Notes: generated by a model from the sequence alone, not told the origin. 64,000 nt of DNA from Bin87 sp965261195 (GCA_965261195.1 OZ253455.1:3100001-3164000), one strand, 5' to 3'; counted from the stretch's first letter, positions 17,467 to 25,074 are shown. Program-made: numbers and translations.

Positions 17467-17757
17467 TTACCCGGCGGCGAGCGTTTCTGTATCGGCAATG
17501 TAATCGGCGGTTTCCCTGATGCGGCGCTCGGTGTGCTGGTTGCATACGCCAGTGTAGAAACAAGCGCCGTGCAGTTGGCTGAGGCGGCTGTAGTAGCGGC
17601 CCTGCAGCGATGCAGCGATGCAGCGTCTGGATCTGAAGAGACCAGGTCGTCGAGGCCGTCGCTGGTGAGACCAGTAAGTACTGGCTGCTCGCCGGTGCGG
17701 GCCAGCAGCAGGGCGTCAGTGGCGCGTTTGGTAGCACACCAAGCCTTTTCTACGGGT
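17467..17757 (-). pseudogene. Hypothetical gene broken by an 8 bp tandem duplication
   Basis: On the minus strand a frame with KAWCATKRATDALLLARTGEQPVLTG runs into a block where the 8-mer TGCAGCGA (plus strand) is present twice plus a partial copy (17603-17624). Removing one unit restores a continuous frame into GRYYSRLSQLHGACFYTGVCN and a stop at 17467. This is the usual signature of a slippage mutation. The family is not recognised and no start codon remains in this frame, since a stop lies just upstream at about 17758. Confidence 0.55.
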
Positions 17758-17934
17758 TATGGCCGGCGTGATTGATAATCAGATGATGCAAAAGGCCGTT
17801 TGTTCCAATTAATCAACTCGCAAGCATCAAGTCCATAAAACGGAGGCACCGAATGAATGCAATGATTTTAGCTTTAGCAATGGCTCCAATTTGTTTGCCC
17901 ATGGGGATGGTATATTTTTTCACAGGTCTTATGT

Positions 17935-18135
17935 TTATCGCCGGTATTTCGGTGGTCGTAGTTGGTATATTGCATACAGACCTACTAATAACAAAAAACC
18001 GCCAAAAATCAAACACGTTACTGCCCATGTCCGATTGCTAGTATAGAGAAGCAATAAAATGCCGGCTCCTATAAAGAATACAACGACTATAAATATTGTA
18101 ATTACAATAGAAATCCAGAGAACTATCTTTTTCAT
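17935..18135 (-). CDS. Small membrane protein with two predicted helices
   Basis: A frame of 66 residues starts at an ATG with GAAGGTG upstream. It has two hydrophobic helices (about residues 5-30 and 37-58) separated by a short polar loop (TSNRTW) and ends with a basic tail (RPPKYRR). No family is recognised. It lies in AT-rich DNA unlike the flanking genome and just downstream of the RCC1-like lipoprotein on the same strand, so the two may be co-transcribed. An overlapping opposite-strand frame (17853-18041) is also hydrophobic but lacks a ribosome site. Confidence 0.6.
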   Translation of the reverse strand: MKKIVLWISIVITIFIVVVFFIGAGILLLLYTSNRTWAVTCLIFGGFLLLVGLYAIYQLRPPKYRR

Positions 18136-18196
18136 TTCAACACCTTCGTCGTGAGCCGCCCAGTTGGATAGCTGGTGAATTGAAGTACAGAGAGCA

Positions 18197-19126
18197 TTAC
18201 CAGCAAATCACCGCTCCATCCATCCGTACTCCACAAGATTGATACGCTCCTACCGTGACGGAACGAAAACGTCCTGCGGCTGGTACAGTAGGATTAGCCA
18301 ATACGTTGATATCGTCGCTAAAACTATGATAACCCCAACATCGAAGTGTATCATCTAGTAAAACTCCACAAGTATAGTCGCCAGACGTATCGACTGTTTT
18401 GAGCTTGCCATCGTAGGGAGTAACTCTCATTGTTCGCTCAAACAAAACTCCTTGCCCCCAACAAATAAAGTCATATATGACGGTGATTCCGCAGGCCATG
18501 CCGCTTGCAACGTCCACCATTTGAAATTCACCAGCGGGGACAGAATTTATTCCGCTGTTCTCGCTGCCCCAGCAGGTAAGCGTGTCATCTAACGCAATGG
18601 CACAGCCATTTCTGTCGCCAGCCCACATCGGATTTAACGACACGGTTTTGAACTGGCCGGTAGGAGGTTGGTTTATGCCAGCTGCTCGCTCTGGAACGCT
18701 GGGTTCGCCCCAGCAAGTTATCTTGCCATCAATCGTTACGCCACATGCCACATCTCCTGACGAGTCAAGCATTGTGAATTTGCCCTTGGGCGGAGTGCTC
18801 CTCCCAAGAACATCGTCGCCAGCACAATGAATTTGGTCATCAATTTGAACGCCGCATAGATGCTCGCGTGTAATAACCACAAACTTAAACTCGCCGGGGA
18901 TGTAATCCATTTCAGTACCTAAAGGACAAGCAACATAGCCATCCTCATTGAGCACACAGATGCCATTCTCTAACACATAGACGTTTTTTGCTGGTCTTTT
19001 GCTATATTTATCTATTGGTCCGGTATCTTGAGACAATTGGCACGAGACCAAAACGATCCACATTGCACCGGAGGCAATCAGTATGCTGACACGAAAGTGC
19101 ATCCATATTTGTTTGGATGGAAACAT
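18197..19126 (-). CDS. RCC1/BLIP-II-like repeat lipoprotein
   Basis: The protein of 309 residues has an N-terminal hydrophobic segment ending in VLVSC, a plausible lipobox with Cys near residue 29. The rest consists of about six repeats with the pattern CGV..DG...CWG, each followed by a P.G.F..V stretch, which predicts a seven-bladed RCC1-like propeller with paired cysteines. Such proteins are usually exported or surface-bound. The ATG at 19126 has AGGGAGG seven bases upstream, and that ribosome site is buried in a hairpin (19133-19165) below a structured leader, so translation is probably controlled by RNA folding. The gene is AT-rich compared with the rest of the window, which suggests transfer. 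Confidence 0.8.
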   Translation of the reverse strand: MFPSKQIWMHFRVSILIASGAMWIVLVSCQLSQDTGPIDKYSKRPAKNVYVLENGICVLNEDGYVACPLGTEMDYIPGEFKFVVITREHLCGVQIDDQIHCAGDDVLGRSTPPKGKFTMLDSSGDVACGVTIDGKITCWGEPSVPERAAGINQPPTGQFKTVSLNPMWAGDRNGCAIALDDTLTCWGSENSGINSVPAGEFQMVDVASGMACGITVIYDFICWGQGVLFERTMRVTPYDGKLKTVDTSGDYTCGVLLDDTLRCWGYHSFSDDINVLANPTVPAAGRFRSVTVGAYQSCGVRMDGAVICW

Positions 19127-19132
19127 AGGAAA

Positions 19133-19165
19133 ACCTCCCTGACCGGTAAATCCGGTTAGGGAGGT
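19133..19165 (-). promoter_or_regulatory. Hairpin that masks the ribosome site of the RCC1-like gene
   Basis: On the transcript, ACCTCCCT pairs perfectly with AGGGAGGT, followed by one mismatch, five more pairs and an ATTTA loop. The right arm contains the AGGGAGG ribosome site and is followed by four U residues, so the structure can act as a sequestrator or a weak terminator. The plus-strand side is followed by TCTTTT. Confidence 0.65.
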
Positions 19166-19173
19166 CTTTTATG

Positions 19174-19278
19174 ACAGGAGAATCGCAGGTAAAATTACCG
19201 ACGGGTTTAGGCCCCTGGCATTTCCCAACCCTCGGGATTTGCCGGAGTGCCCTGACAGCTACTACTGTCGGGGCACAT
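19174..19278 (-). ncRNA. Structured leader, possibly a c-di-GMP-I (GEMM)-like riboswitch
   Basis: Upstream of the masking hairpin, the minus strand has a stem (GTGCCCCGACAG paired with CTGTCAGGGCAC), followed by GGCAAATCC, CGAGG, TTGGGA, GCC and GGGGCCTAAACC in this order. The same order of short blocks (GGCAAACC, CGAAA, GGGACGCAAAGCC, GGCCTAAACC) is found in class I c-di-GMP riboswitches. The block GACGCAAA is shorter here, so the match is imperfect. The position before a surface lipoprotein and a ribosome-site hairpin fits a riboswitch. The assignment is tentative. Confidence 0.3.
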
Positions 19279-19564
19279 TAGCTCTTTAATTTCAATCTGG
19301 TCGCGTGGCACCTCCCCTGCGACTCGCAGCCGTCAGGTACTTGCCACAGTAACCCTAGCCCCGTATTACGCCACAGAGAAGGCATGGCTTCGCTGACGAC
19401 GGAATACGCATCACAAAGGGGTATGCTTATTTCAGCATTTGGCAATTGTGGATTACTGTGGCGCGCATATCGTAATCCATTCACGTCGCTATGTCCAGAT
19501 GCCGGATTCATGAAAATAAACGATCAGAAACGACGCCTATTCCGCATAATCGTTTGATTGACCA
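19279..19564. other. Intergenic DNA between the leader and the IS1595-type gene
   Basis: Short frames only and no family features. A promoter for the RCC1-like gene should lie in its left part on the minus strand; no unambiguous -35/-10 pair is seen. Confidence 0.4.
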
Positions 19565-20539
19565 TCAATGTTTTGTAGTCAGCTTATCGTAAGGCAGCGT
19601 CCTGCCGACCATGCTCGTCACCAGGAATTCCATCTTGTCCATCGGCGTCTTTTTCAGATTGCTCTGTTTCCAGGCCAATTCGTCCAAGTATCGCTGGAGA
19701 TGGGGCGGCGTCATTCGGTGGAACGTGCCCATTGCTTCACGCTTCAGAACTGCCCATACGGACTCGATTCCATTCGTATGACAATCACCGTTTACGTAAT
19801 TTCCTTTGCTATGGGTTACGGTCCGATGTTTCTTCGCTTTGGGCATACCAGGGTACGCCCGATGTTCATCTGTATAAACAATGGATTCGTTAGCCACGTT
19901 GTCGTTGATCCAACCGTGTAACGTTCTACTATCGTTCCCACCGACTTTATCGATTTTCACCAACCCGTCTCGGGATCTGCCGCCGACCACTGTCGTCTTG
20001 CCAACGGCTCCGCGTCCAGCGTGTAGTTTCTTGTCGGCGTGTTTGTTCTTCTCCAAACCACCCATGTAGGTCTCGTCGATTTCTATCACACCACTGAGTA
20101 TTCGTGGATTATTGGCCAAAACTTCTCGGAGTCGATGCTCCAGATGCCAAGCCGTGGCCTGCCTAATTCCTAGAAATTTGCTTAGTTGAATACTGGATAT
20201 GCCCTTCGGCATCGTCACCACAAAATACATGGCGAACAACCAAGTCCTGAGCGGCAGATTGCTCTGCTCCATTGGCATATTGGTGCGGATTGAGAAGTAC
20301 TTTTTACAAGACCGACAACGATAAGGTTGTGGCTGCTCGTTTTTCACCAGTACTGTATCTTTGCTGTAGCAGCGAGGGCAGTATCTATGACCGTAAGGCC
20401 ATTTTATATCTTCAAACCACATTCTAACAGACTCTTCATCTGGAAACCTTTCAAACATATCAAATATTGAAAGTTTTTCTAGGTTACTCTTGAAAGGTTG
20501 CGTGGCCGTATCGGATATGTTATTATCATAACCGTTCAC
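19565..20539 (-). CDS. IS1595-family transposase
   Basis: The protein of 324 residues has the IS1595 layout: an N-terminal zinc ribbon (CPRCYSK and CRSC, about residues 59-85), a helix-turn-helix region (ISSIQLSKFLGIRQATAW), and an ISXO2-like catalytic domain with Asp in IEIDETYMGG (about residue 160), Asp in YTDEHRAYPG (about residue 227) and the final acidic/Asn site in NGIESVWAVLKR (about residue 262). The GTG start at 20539 is chosen for GGAGG seven bases upstream; the frame is open further to a TTG at 20581. It appears intact. Clear terminal inverted repeats were not found, so the element borders are unknown. Its DNA is AT-rich. Confidence 0.88.
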   Translation of the reverse strand: MNGYDNNISDTATQPFKSNLEKLSIFDMFERFPDEESVRMWFEDIKWPYGHRYCPRCYSKDTVLVKNEQPQPYRCRSCKKYFSIRTNMPMEQSNLPLRTWLFAMYFVVTMPKGISSIQLSKFLGIRQATAWHLEHRLREVLANNPRILSGVIEIDETYMGGLEKNKHADKKLHAGRGAVGKTTVVGGRSRDGLVKIDKVGGNDSRTLHGWINDNVANESIVYTDEHRAYPGMPKAKKHRTVTHSKGNYVNGDCHTNGIESVWAVLKREAMGTFHRMTPPHLQRYLDELAWKQSNLKKTPMDKMEFLVTSMVGRTLPYDKLTTKH

Positions 20540-20560
20540 GTTGGTACCTCCATCGTGGCC

Positions 20561-20598
20561 GGCGGGTTCGTGCGTCGCCAAACAATAACGAACCCGCC
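20561..20598 (-). promoter_or_regulatory. Hairpin in the leader of the IS1595-type transposase
   Basis: GGCGGGTTCGT and its exact complement face each other across a 16-base loop, 21 bases upstream of the GTG start. It may attenuate transposase expression or protect the gene from outside transcription, as leader hairpins of insertion sequences do. Confidence 0.55.
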
Positions 20599-20730
20599 AT
20601 ACCGTTTATGTATATGTATTATCGCGCATATACATATATGTTCAATGAAAATAGATATTGTTTACTATTACTGGCAAACTATTATTATTGACAATCATAT
20701 GAATACATGATAATATGTTACGTGTCGGTG

Positions 20731-20802
20731 TGCCGATGGCTGGAGTCGAACCAGCTACACGAGGCTTTCCACACCCCTGCTCTACCGTTGAGCTACATCG
20801 GC
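20731..20802 (-). tRNA. tRNA with class I body and GGA anticodon by fold
   Basis: The minus strand folds into a complete cloverleaf: 7 bp acceptor stem (GCCGATG/CATCGGC, perfect), D arm GCTC...GAGC, a five-pair anticodon stem with two G-U pairs, a seven-base loop GTGGAAA with U33, a five-base variable region, and a perfect T arm GCTGG/CCAGC with a TTCGACT loop. The anticodon reads GGA (serine), yet serine tRNAs need a long variable arm and this has none; the body resembles tRNA-Phe or tRNA-Thr. CCA is not encoded. It may be a mischarging, non-canonical or decaying tRNA. It stands in AT-rich mobile DNA with its own promoter-like sequence. Confidence 0.8.
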
Positions 20803-20805
20803 GCA

Positions 20806-20835
20806 TCAGGTGGGTAGTGAACGCTACCCACCTGA
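20806..20835 (-). promoter_or_regulatory. Perfect hairpin directly 5' of the tRNA, with promoter upstream
   Basis: A 12 bp perfect stem (TCAGGTGGGTAG and complement) with a six-base loop ends three bases before the tRNA 5' end. On the minus strand, TTGTGA and TAGTAT with 17 bases between them lie just upstream, a plausible promoter that would start transcription at the hairpin. It may guide processing of the precursor. Confidence 0.6.
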
Positions 20836-20977
20836 CTTTAAATACTACCATGGCAATATAGGACTCACAACCAATGTAGTTTTTCATGTTTGCAAGTATC
20901 AATTAACTTAACACTTAAAAACGCAATTTAAGTGATACCATATTGGCAATTGGCAATTGATGTGGAATGAAACGCAA

Positions 20978-21010
20978 AACAGGCAGGTGGCGTTAAACCA
21001 CCTGCCTGTT
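20978..21010 (-). terminator. Perfect hairpin with T-rich tail upstream of the tRNA unit
   Basis: A 13 bp perfect stem (AACAGGCAGGTGG and complement) with a seven-base loop is followed on the minus strand by TTGCGTTT. It probably terminates transcripts from the side of the IS pile. The core CAGGTGG is shared with the hairpin at 20806-20835. Confidence 0.6.
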
Positions 21011-21160
21011 AGTAGTGAAGAGGAACGGTTCTATGGGAGTTTTACGTCAACGATTGCCCCGTCATACCCGCCCGCGTTGCCCCATTGCCCCATTGCCCCG
21101 TTACGCCGGGCCATACCCGACCCGTTGCGCCGTTATAACACGCCGTATAATTCCCTTAAA
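21011..21160. other. Short intergenic DNA with an 8 bp tandem repeat
   Basis: GCCCCATT/GCCCCGTT is repeated three times near 21081-21104. No gene is supported. This is the left edge of the IS5 pile. Confidence 0.45.
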
Positions 21161-21213
21161 AAGGGTCTGGGAAATAGCAGGCAATGTAGCAGGGCCGGCT
21201 ATCGACTTGGGGC

Positions 21214-22038
21214 ATGAGCCGAGCAGTTTATTCCACGGATTTGACGGAGGCCGAGTGGCAGATTCTGGAACCCCTGGTTCCGCCGGTGCAGCCGGGTGGC
21301 CGGCCCGCCAAGTACTCCCGCCGGGAGGTGGTGAATGCCATCCGGTACGTGCTGCGCACCGGTTGTGCCTGGCGTCTGTTGCCTCACGACCGGCCTCCCT
21401 GGCAATCGGTCTACCACTACTTTTGGGTTTGGCGGCGAGCTGGGACCTGGCCGGGGATTCACGACGCGCTGCTCTCCACGATGCGGCGGTTCCTGGGCCG
21501 CCAGCCCAGCCCCAGCGGGGCCATCATCGACAGCCGGTCGGTGCAGACCACGGAAAAAGGGGGCCTCGGGGTACGACGCGGGCCAGCAGGTGCAAGGCCG
21601 CAAACGGCATATTGTGGTGGATACCCAGGGACTGCTGTTGGCGGTGGCGGTGCACCCAGCCGACGTGCCAGACCGGGATGGGCCAAGCTGGTCATTAGCA
21701 AGCTGACCGGAAGGTTTCCCCGGTTGAGCTTGATCTGGGCGGATGGCGGCTACGCCGGAAAGTTGATTGAGTGGGTGGCGACACTGACGGGTTGGACTCT
21801 GGCGATAGTGAGGCGTCCCGGGAACCGCCACAGCTTTGAGGTGTTGCCCCGACGCTGGGTGGTGGAGCGCACTTTCGCCTGGCTGGGCTGGCGCCGGAGA
21901 TTGAGCAAGGATTATGAAGCACTGCCGGAAACCACCGAAGCCTGGGTCTACACCGCTATGACCGGACTCATGCTCCGCCGCTTGGCGCGCCCCCAGCTTT
22001 TAAAACACCCTGTAAGAGCCTGTTTACAATCTTTTTAG
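21214..22038 (+). pseudogene. IS5-family transposase with compensating frameshifts (first element of the pile)
   Basis: The ends of this 274-residue frame are a good IS5 transposase: N-terminal LTEAEWQILEPLVPPVQPGG with YVLRTGCAWRLLPHD, and C-terminal IWADGGYAGKLIEW, RRWVVERTFAWLGWRRRLSKDYE. The middle is out of frame: between about 21555 and 21690 the expected KGYDAGQQVQGRKRHIVVDTQG is found one frame over. The first switch falls at an AAAAAGGGGG run. So two shifts are needed and the gene is probably dead. The frame runs past the element into the next IS at 22016. Element borders are about 21161-22012; terminal repeats are poorly preserved. Confidence 0.75.
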
Positions 22039-22877
22039 GATTAGCACCGTGAAGGCAAGCACCACCATTTGCAGGCTGGTATTGAGCTTTCTTTCGCAGT
22101 TCTTCCAGAGTCGGCGGCACTTTTCCAGCCAGGCGAAAGACCGCTCCACCACCCATCGCTTTGGCAGCGCCACGAAGGTGTGCAGTTCGTTGCGTTTCAC
22201 CACTTCCACCGAGGCTCCCAACAGGCCTTGCACCGCAGTGGCAAAGGGCTTTCCGGTGTAACCCCCGTCCACCAGCACGTTCTGCACTTGACTGAGGCCG
22301 TCTCGGCGCCAGTCAAACATCGCCAAAGCCCCGGCCCGGTCGGTAACGTCGGCGGTAGTCACGTGTATCGCATGGGGCAATCTTGGCGTGTCCACCGCGA
22401 TGTGACGCTTGATTCCCGACACCTTCTTGCCTGCGTCATAGCCCTTGTGCCCAGCGGTGTCCGTGTTCTTGACGCTCTGGGAGTCCACGATGCAGAAGCT
22501 GGTCTGCTCTTTCCGTCCATTGCTTTGTCGGGCCGCGCCAACCGATTTTTTTTAGGACTTGCTCCAGAATGGAATCCTGACCCGGGCCAGGCCGCTCGCT
22601 CCATTGCCGGAAATACTTGTAGCAAGTGCGCCAATTGGAGAAGTCCGCCGGCAGCATTCGCCACTGGCACCCGCTTTTCAAGAGGTACAGCACGCCGCAG
22701 AAAACGTCATACAAGTCCACGGTGCGAGGCTTGGTCCGACGGCGGGCCGACTCCAACACGGGCAGAATCCGGACGAATTGCTCCCGGCTGATGTCGCTGG
22801 GATAGGAATGAGACATGATTACCCCTCCCCTGATAATAGTCTCAGCTTAACCTATTTCAGAGATCGTAGACAGGTTC
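22016..22877 (-). mobile_element. IS5-family element, copy A1 (862 bp, TAA target duplication)
   Basis: The ends are imperfect inverted repeats (GAGCCTGTTTACAATC and GAACCTGTCTACGATC), flanked by TAA on both sides (22013-22015 and 22878-22880). A nearly identical copy of the same length lies at 45154-46015. It is inserted at the end of the preceding IS5 element. Confidence 0.88.
22024..22816 (-). CDS. IS5-family transposase, two frames joined by a frameshift at A8
   Basis: The first frame (22816-22436) has the N-terminal part with VLYLLKSGCQWRMLPADF; the second (to 22024) has the catalytic part with IVDSQSVKNTD, KGYDAGKKVSGIKRHIAVD, VLVDGGYTGKPF and RRWVVERSFAWLEKCRRLWKNCE. The join is at a run of eight A residues (plus strand about 22546-22553), where a one-base slip restores the full transposase of about 260 residues. 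The copy at 45162-45954 has the same run and the same frame arrangement, so the shift is likely programmed or due to transcriptional slippage rather than decay. Confidence 0.82.
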
Positions 22878-22880
22878 TAA

Positions 22881-23847
22881 GAGCCTATCCTAATAACCCG
22901 GCGGCTCTGAGCGTGATGAGGGTGCAGGCGAAATGAAGAAAGGCGATGTAGTTGGCGGGAGACTTGTCCCAACGGACCAATATCTGTCGGAAGCGGTTCA
23001 TCCAGCTGTGGGTGCGTTCCACCACCCAGCGCCGGGCTTTGAAGCCGGCCGCTTTCTTACTGGCCTGAGCCGCTGCCCCACGGCTGCAGAGGTGCGCCGT
23101 GAAGCCAAACTCGTCCAGGGTGCGGCGCACTCATTGAAGTCGTAGCCCTTATCCAGGCACATACCCTGAGGGTCTCCGGACTGGGTACGGGTCGCGGCAC
23201 CGGCCAGCTGTCCACCGTGGCCCGCACCAGCTTCGGGTCGTGGCGGTTGGCTCCGTCCACCGCCAGCCCCACCGGAACACCCTTGGCTTCGGTCAACCGG
23301 CGGCGCTTGACTCCGCTCTTACCCCGGTCGGTGGGATTGGGCCCGGTTTTCCCCCCGCCCAGGGGCGCTTTGGTCAGCGCCCCGTCCCTGCTCAGCCAGC
23401 TCCAGTCCAAGCCCGGCAATTCGTCGTAGCGTTCCAGCCCGGTCCGCCATAGCTCCAGGAATACCCCGGCGGCCACCCATTCCTGGAAGCGCAATGAGCG
23501 GTGGAGCCGGAGCAAATGCCCGTGGCGTCCAACGCCTTCCACTGGCAGCCGGTACGCAGCACGTAGCCTATGCCATTGGCGCAAGTCCGGCCGGGCGCTC
23601 GGGGCCGGGCCGCCGCCCAGAGGATGGGTATTCACCCGTTGGGGAATCAGCGGGGCCAGCGCCGCCCACAGCTCATCGGATACCTGAAAGGAGCCGGTGG
23701 TGGGGTTGGCCGGTGTGGCCGGGCCAGCGCGCTGGGGTCGCGGTGGCTTGGGTTCTGGCACTTTGGTCATTCCCCAAGATTAGCCTCAACCGCCAGCTCT
23801 TGCCTTTCCTACTCAGGCGGATTTGCACTGGTTTTTAGGATAGGCTC
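22881..23847 (-). mobile_element. IS5-type element B of the pile, about 967 bp
   Basis: The termini GAGCCTATCCTAA are inverted repeats (22881 on and up to 23847). The left flank is the TAA duplicated by the preceding element; the right flank is GTA, so its own target duplication has been lost or altered by the next insertion. Confidence 0.75.
22885..23770 (-). pseudogene. IS5-type transposase of element B, frameshifted
   Basis: The N-terminal frame (23770 down) carries SFQVSDELWAALAPLIPQR and, after breaks, DWSWLSRDGALTKAPLGGGKTGPNPTDRGK and VDGANRHDPKLV. The C-terminal frame (23130-22885) has LDEFGFTAHLCSRG and RRWVVERTHSWMNRFRQILVRWDK, the IS5 end. At least two frame changes separate them, including one in the region that should give a CLDKGYD motif. 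It is presumably inactive. Confidence 0.75.
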
Positions 23848-24155
23848 GTAGTAACTATCTCAAATTGGGGTTCCAAATTGTAGTTAATGGGAGAGGATTG
23901 TCGCCAGGATTATTCCAGGAGATGGGTGGAGGTGAATGGTGGTGGAAGGGAAACCGTTACCTGCTATTTGGGATGTTCCGGACGACCTTTGGGCGCGAAT
24001 CGACCCGGTGATATTGCAGCTTGACCCACCCAAAGCCAGAGGGCGCAAACGGACGGACCAGCCGAAGATGCTGGAAGGCATTATCTTTCGGATGCGCAGC
24101 GGCTGCCAGTGGAACCACTGGCCCAGGGATCTGGGGGATGACAGCACCATCCACC

Positions 24156-24203
24156 GGACCTTCCAACGGACCTTCCAACGGACCTTCCAACGGACCTTCC
24201 AAC
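24156..24203 (+). repeat. 12 bp tandem repeat, four copies, in a transposase gene
   Basis: GGACCTTCCAAC is repeated four times without change, in frame, and adds the four-residue unit RTFQ three extra times. Confidence 0.95.
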
Positions 24204-24389
24204 GCTGGGTGGGGTGTGGGGTGCTGGCGGGCATCTGGGCTGCCCTAATCGAGGAATGCCAGGAGTTGGGCGGGGTGGACTGGGAATGGCAGTCCGCCGA
24301 TTGCTCCATGGGTAAAGCCCGGTTTGGGGGGCGCTATTGGACGCAACCCCACCGACCGGGGCAAAGCTGGGAGCAAGAAGAGCATCCTG

Positions 24390-24455
24390 GTGGACGCAGC
24401 CGGCGGGCCCCTGAGCGTGGTGGTGGACGCAGCCGGCGGGCCCCTGAGCGTGGTG
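24390..24455 (+). repeat. 33 bp tandem duplication in a transposase gene
   Basis: A 33-base unit (24390-24422) is repeated exactly at 24423-24455, in frame, duplicating the 11-residue VDAAGGPLSVV segment. Confidence 0.95.
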
Positions 24456-24543
24456 GTGGCCGGAGCTAATGTCCACGATACGAAACTCCTTAGGCCGACG
24501 CTGGAGAGCATAGTGGTGGAGCGGCCGGAAGGCACCCAAAACC

Positions 24544-24699
24544 GGTGCCTGGACCCGGTGCCTGGACCCGGTGCCTGGACCCGGTGCCTGGACCCGGTGC
24601 CTGGACCCGGTGCCTGGACCCGGTGCCTGGACCCGGTGCCTGGACCCGGTGCCTGGACCCGGTGCCTGGACCCGGTGCCTGGACCCGGTGCCTGGACAA
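24544..24699 (+). repeat. 13 bp tandem repeat, twelve copies, in a transposase gene
   Basis: GGTGCCTGGACCC is repeated 12 times; only the last copy differs (GGTGCCTGGACAA). Because 13 is not a multiple of three, the eleven extra units shift the frame. The ancestral sequence is the single unit that encodes the RCLDK part of the transposase. Confidence 0.97.
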
Positions 24700-24977
24700 G
24701 GGGTACGACAATCCCACCGGCCACGGGACCGTCGCCGACGCCGGATACCAGCCTCACATCCGGCGTATTGGTGCAAAGAAATTGGACCAATCGGGTGCGA
24801 AAACCCACCCAGCCCGGCGGTGGGTGGTGGAACGCACCCTGGGCTGGCTGTCCAAGTGCCGGGCGATCCTGGTGCGCTACGACAAGAAGCCATCCCATTA
24901 CCTTGGTCTGCTTCAACCGGCTGGTGCACTTATCTGGTACCGCCGTCAATGGAGCCTCGCTAATTTGAGATAGTTAC

Positions 24978-25004
24978 TAAGTCATCGAGCTCGGTATATG
25001 ACAT
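24978..25004 (-). pseudogene. Start of a third gene in the toxin-antitoxin operon, cut by element C
   Basis: An ATG at 25004 with AAGGAGCAAAGAAT upstream begins MSYTELDDL and then enters the IS end at 24977. The rest of the gene is not recognised on the other side of the IS pile. The ribosome site is in a 21-base block that is identical to the one before the antitoxin gene. Confidence 0.6.
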
Positions 25005-25017
25005 ATTCTTTGCTCCT

Positions 25018-25074
25018 TTATGCGTACTGCCGGCGCAGGGCGGTTGCGTCGTCGGGAGCGAAGGCGGTGGTCAT
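25018..25074 (-). CDS. 18-residue open frame overlapping the antitoxin stop
   Basis: The ATG overlaps the antitoxin stop (ATGA). The frame reads MTTAFAPDDATALRRQYA and ends, like the toxin gene, in a QYA-stop context followed by AAGGAGCAAA. It could be a translated coupling peptide or the leftover end of a duplicated gene; the latter fits the repeated sequence better. Confidence 0.3.
   Translation of the reverse strand: MTTAFAPDDATALRRQYA

Larger units (their letters stand above)
23936..24970 (+). pseudogene. IS5-type transposase of element C, disrupted by repeats and a frameshift
   Basis: The N-terminal frame begins MVVEGKPLPAIWDVPDDLWARI and has FRMRSGCQWNHWPRDLG. A 12 bp unit repeated four times gives RTFQ four times in a row. 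A frame change near a G6 run (about 24327) leads into RNPTDRGKAGSKKSILVDAAGGPLS, which is duplicated by a 33 bp repeat, then ANVHDTKLLRPTLES. A 13 bp unit repeated 12 times (24544-24699) separates NRCLD from KGYDN and breaks the frame again. The C-terminal ARRWVVERTLGWLSKCRAILVRYDKK follows. The transposase cannot be made as one chain. Confidence 0.82.
23851..24977 (+). mobile_element. IS5-type element C, enlarged by three tandem-repeat expansions
   Basis: GTAACTATCTCAAATT and its inverted copy bound the element (23851 on, up to 24977). The length is 1127 bp, but about 212 bp of this are repeat copies; without them it would be about 915 bp, normal for IS5. It interrupts the third gene of the toxin-antitoxin operon on its right. 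Confidence 0.8.

Noticed and set aside
17853..18041. 62-residue hydrophobic plus-strand frame
   Set aside because: It mirrors the hydrophobic two-helix gene on the minus strand, which has the better ribosome site.
20731..20835. T-box leader
   Set aside because: The hairpin lies before a tRNA gene itself and no aminoacyl-tRNA synthetase or T-box motif follows.
21335..21706. Separate gene of 123 codons within the first IS5 element
   Set aside because: It is the out-of-frame middle of the transposase, not an independent gene.
24544..24699. Regular repeats as a CRISPR array
   Set aside because: The 13 bp units are directly adjacent without spacers and lie inside a transposase gene; no cas genes are present.
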